A DNA stretch of 6,949 nt from JAFNAG01 sp963824985 (GTDB taxonomy: Bacteria > Acidobacteriota > UBA6911): positions 1 to 6,949 of the forward strand of contig CAWGRQ010000041.1 in the NCBI GenBank assembly GCA_963824985.1, read 5' to 3'. This document shows, piece by piece, positions 5,455-6,949 of this stretch; positions within the stretch are counted from its first letter, which is position 1, and each line of letters begins with the position of its first letter. A program made the position numbers and the translations under genes. The notes under the pieces were generated by a model, which made no database searches, had not been told where the DNA came from, and worked only from the letters and a program-made list of their open reading frames with translations.

Positions 5455-5460
5455 AGGAGG
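5455..5460 (+). promoter_or_regulatory. Ribosome binding site of ppk2
   Basis: A perfect AGGAGG ends five bases before the GTG at 5466. This ideal spacing supports GTG as the true start and excludes internal ATG starts. Confidence 0.8.
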
Positions 5461-5465
5461 CGCCT

Positions 5466-6275
5466 GTGAAAATAGGTCCGAAGCTGATGGTAATTCCGGG
5501 TCATAAAGCCAAGCTGAGCCATCGCGATCCCGATGAGACTCCCGGTGTGAAGAACAAAGAGACGGCTGAAAAGCTGCTGGAGAAAAACATCGCCCGCCTG
5601 GCCGAGCTTCAGTTTTTGCTCTATGCCGAAAACAAACGCGCCGTGCTGATCGTCTTCCAGGGCATTGATGCGGCGGGCAAGGACGGAACCATACGCCATG
5701 TCATGTCGGGCCTGAATCCCCAGGGTTGCAGTGTGACCCCATTCAAGGTGCCCTCGGCCGAAGAGGCCGAGCACGATTTTCTCTGGCGGATTCACAAAGC
5801 CACGCCGCGCCTGGGAGAATTCACCATCTTCAACCGCTCCCAGTATGAAGATGTGCTTGTGGTCCGGGTGCACAATCTGGTACCCAAATCGATCTGGTCC
5901 GGTCGCTATGAGCATATCAACTCCTTCGAGAAGCTGTTGGCCGGCACCAACGTAAAAATTCTCAAATTCTTCCTTTACATCAGCAAGGACGAGCAGAAGG
6001 AACGGTTCCGGAGCCGCCTGGAAGATCCGACCCGGCAATGGAAACTCTCCGAGGCGGATTTCGCGGAGCGGAAATATTGGGAGGACTATATACAGGCCTA
6101 TGAGGATGCGCTGACTCGATGCAGCACTCCCTGGGCGCCATGGTACGTCATCCCGGCCAACAAGAAGTGGTACCGCAACCTGGCCGTATCCCAGATCATC
6201 GTCGAGGCTCTGGAGGAGATGAAGATGAAGTTTCCCCCGCCCGGCCTGGATATCAGCAAGGTCCGGTTGAAATAA
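5466..6275 (+). CDS. ppk2: Polyphosphate kinase 2 family protein, class III-like
   Basis: This 269-residue cytoplasmic enzyme transfers phosphate between inorganic polyphosphate and nucleotides. Family members mostly use polyphosphate to make ATP or GTP, and class III enzymes phosphorylate both nucleoside mono- and diphosphates. The Walker A loop is GIDAAGKDG (66-74), with D68 and K72. The Walker B region is IFNRSQYEDVL (121-131), with Asn123 where class I enzymes usually have Asp. The lid region with basic residues spans about 177-196 (RFRSRLEDPTRQWKL). The motifs HVMSGLNPQG (78-87) and DFLWRIHKA (104-112) and the single-domain length fit class III. It starts with GTG behind a perfect AGGAGG. 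No polyphosphate partner gene (ppk1, ppx) is present. It is divergent from the dehydrogenase operon; no functional link is evident. Confidence 0.92.
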   Translation: MKIGPKLMVIPGHKAKLSHRDPDETPGVKNKETAEKLLEKNIARLAELQFLLYAENKRAVLIVFQGIDAAGKDGTIRHVMSGLNPQGCSVTPFKVPSAEEAEHDFLWRIHKATPRLGEFTIFNRSQYEDVLVVRVHNLVPKSIWSGRYEHINSFEKLLAGTNVKILKFFLYISKDEQKERFRSRLEDPTRQWKLSEADFAERKYWEDYIQAYEDALTRCSTPWAPWYVIPANKKWYRNLAVSQIIVEALEEMKMKFPPPGLDISKVRLK

Positions 6276-6403
6276 GGCCAGGCCATCAGGACCGCGGGGT
6301 CGAGACTCTCCAGCCGGCTTATTGCCTGAAGAAATGACCGCAAGTCCTCTTGGAATACGGCAGCATGCGGACAAATACGGAGGGCTCCGGGTACCGTTTT
6401 CAT

Positions 6404-6417
6404 TCGTTCGCGAACGA
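6404..6417. promoter_or_regulatory. 14-bp perfect palindrome upstream of the Nudix gene
   Basis: TCGTTCGCGAACGA is a perfect 14-bp palindrome in the 176-bp gap between ppk2 and the Nudix gene. A -10-like AATAAT follows at 6426-6431. It could be an operator or a small cruciform. No T-tract follows, so it does not look like a terminator for ppk2. The rest of the gap holds nothing recognisable. Confidence 0.35.
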
Positions 6418-6451
6418 CGCTCAGGAATAATGCGGGGTGGTGTCTGTCGCC

Positions 6452-6949
6452 ATGGAACTGCAGCAGCAGGTTCTGAATCTCTTTGCCTGTTTGCAGCCGA
6501 GACGATTGCCTCCCGGCATTGCACAGCCGGCGGCCGTTCTCATGTTGATGTTCGAAACCGGAGGGCAGCCCTGCTTCCTGTTGACGCGCCGCACTCATGA
6601 GGTGCGCACGCACAAGGGCCAGATCTCCTTCCCCGGAGGAATGAGCCTGGATGGAGAAAGCCTGCGGCAAACGGCCTTGCGTGAGACTTTCGAGGAAGTG
6701 GGGATCGAGGAAAGCCGGATCGCGATTCTCGGACGTTTCCACGACTATCGATCCATCACCGGGCACCTGGTCGCTCCCTTCGCCGGCATCATCGAAGGTC
6801 CGTTCACCGTGGTTCCGCAGAAAAGCGAGGTCGCGGAGGTGCTTCGGGTTCCGTTCGCGGTCTTTCAGGATCCTGCCCACCTGCGCACGGAGCGACTCAT
6901 CAGAGCTGGCGAACTATCGGACGTTTATTATTATCGATACGAACCCCAC
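6452..6949 (+). CDS. Nudix hydrolase, CoA pyrophosphatase-like (3' end beyond window)
   Basis: The frame is open from an in-frame stop at 6428-6430 to the right edge, giving 166 codons with no stop, so the gene is cut by the window. A complete Nudix box is present: G63-x5-E69-x7-R77-E78-x2-E81-E82-x-G84-I85, which binds the divalent metals that cleave nucleoside-diphosphate-linked substrates. The preceding LLTRRTHEVRTHKGQISFPG (43-62) is the extra motif typical of the CoA pyrophosphatase (NudL/UPF0035) subfamily, which hydrolyses CoA and derivatives to 3',5'-ADP and 4'-phosphopantetheine. Subfamily specificity is inferred from that motif. The ATG at 6452 was chosen as the first ATG; in-frame GTGs at 6437 and 6440 are alternatives, and no strong ribosome binding site decides between them. 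It lies downstream of ppk2 on the same strand with a 176-bp gap. Confidence 0.88.
   Translation, partial: MELQQQVLNLFACLQPRRLPPGIAQPAAVLMLMFETGGQPCFLLTRRTHEVRTHKGQISFPGGMSLDGESLRQTALRETFEEVGIEESRIAILGRFHDYRSITGHLVAPFAGIIEGPFTVVPQKSEVAEVLRVPFAVFQDPAHLRTERLIRAGELSDVYYYRYEPH

Larger units (their letters stand above)
5162..5465. promoter_or_regulatory. Divergent intergenic region between the dehydrogenase operon and ppk2
   Basis: These 304 bases separate two genes read in opposite directions and hold no convincing coding sequence. They contain a candidate promoter and palindrome for the leftward operon (separate entries), a small inverted repeat GTGGA (5193-5197) / TCCAC (5204-5208) in the presumed leader, and a weak -10-like TATGAT at 5429-5434 for ppk2. 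No riboswitch, T-box or leucine-rich leader peptide could be recognised. Confidence 0.6.

Noticed and set aside
5450..5455. TTGACA just before ppk2 as a -35 box
   Set aside because: A -10 box at normal spacing would fall inside the coding sequence, and no TATAAT-like hexamer is there. The ACAGGAGG part is better explained as the ribosome binding site.
6271..6323. AATAAG/CTTATT inverted repeat after ppk2 as a terminator
   Set aside because: The stem is short and AT-rich, the loop is over 40 bases and no T-tract follows.
6404..6417. Palindrome before the Nudix gene as a LexA/SOS box
   Set aside because: The Gram-positive-type box has GAAC before GTTC with a four-base spacer; here the order is reversed (GTTC then GAAC), so the match fails.
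5268..6524. A 418-codon minus-strand frame opposite ppk2, and a similar one at 6098-6880 opposite the Nudix gene
   Set aside because: The plus-strand genes here have intact Walker and Nudix motifs; the minus frames are composition artefacts.

Overview
The window (about 60% GC by eye) most likely comes from a member of the Acidobacteriota or a close relative. The strongest clue is the secreted VWA protein at 918-1904. Its layout, a short N-terminal beta-rich segment followed by a von Willebrand A domain, matches the family known as the 'VWFA-related Acidobacterial domain'. The remaining genes are housekeeping or metabolic types that fit this but do not prove it. Assignments come from reading motifs; no database search was run.

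Layout, left to right. Positions 1-255 hold no recognisable gene and end in a consensus TATAAT box six bases before a start codon. Next is a 3-methyladenine DNA glycosylase (256-945, +). It runs tail to tail, with a 28-bp overlap, into the secreted VWA protein (918-1904, -). Between that gene and the next lies a compact palindromic element of about 261 bp (1959-2219). It has 30-bp imperfect terminal inverted repeats, a hairpin-rich interior and flanking TTA direct repeats, and looks like a MITE. One flanking TTA is the stop codon of the neighbouring small dehydratase subunit.

Three tightly packed minus-strand genes follow, transcribed right to left: an isocitrate/isopropylmalate-type dehydrogenase (4037-5161), the [4Fe-4S] large subunit of a LeuC/homoaconitase-type hydro-lyase (2754-4034) and its small LeuD-type subunit (2220-2744). 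The spacings are 2 and 9 bases, so they are almost certainly co-translated. Together they could isomerise a 2-substituted malate or citrate-like acid and then oxidatively decarboxylate it, the chemistry shared by leucine synthesis, alpha-aminoadipate lysine synthesis and the TCA cycle. No acyl-transferring synthase (LeuA-like) is present. The dehydrogenase looks more like isocitrate dehydrogenase than LeuB, and the small-subunit specificity loop is non-canonical, so the true substrate is open.

The operon is divergent from a class III-like polyphosphate kinase 2 (5466-6275, +), with a 304-bp shared upstream region containing a plausible promoter and a 12-bp perfect palindrome. The window closes with the 5' part of a Nudix CoA-pyrophosphatase-like gene (6452 to the edge, +), preceded by a 14-bp perfect palindrome.

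The best candidates for something new are the MITE-like element at the leuD stop codon and the unusual specificity residues of the three-gene hydro-lyase/dehydrogenase operon. There is no sign of a CRISPR array, toxin-antitoxin pair, phage module, rRNA or complete tRNA.
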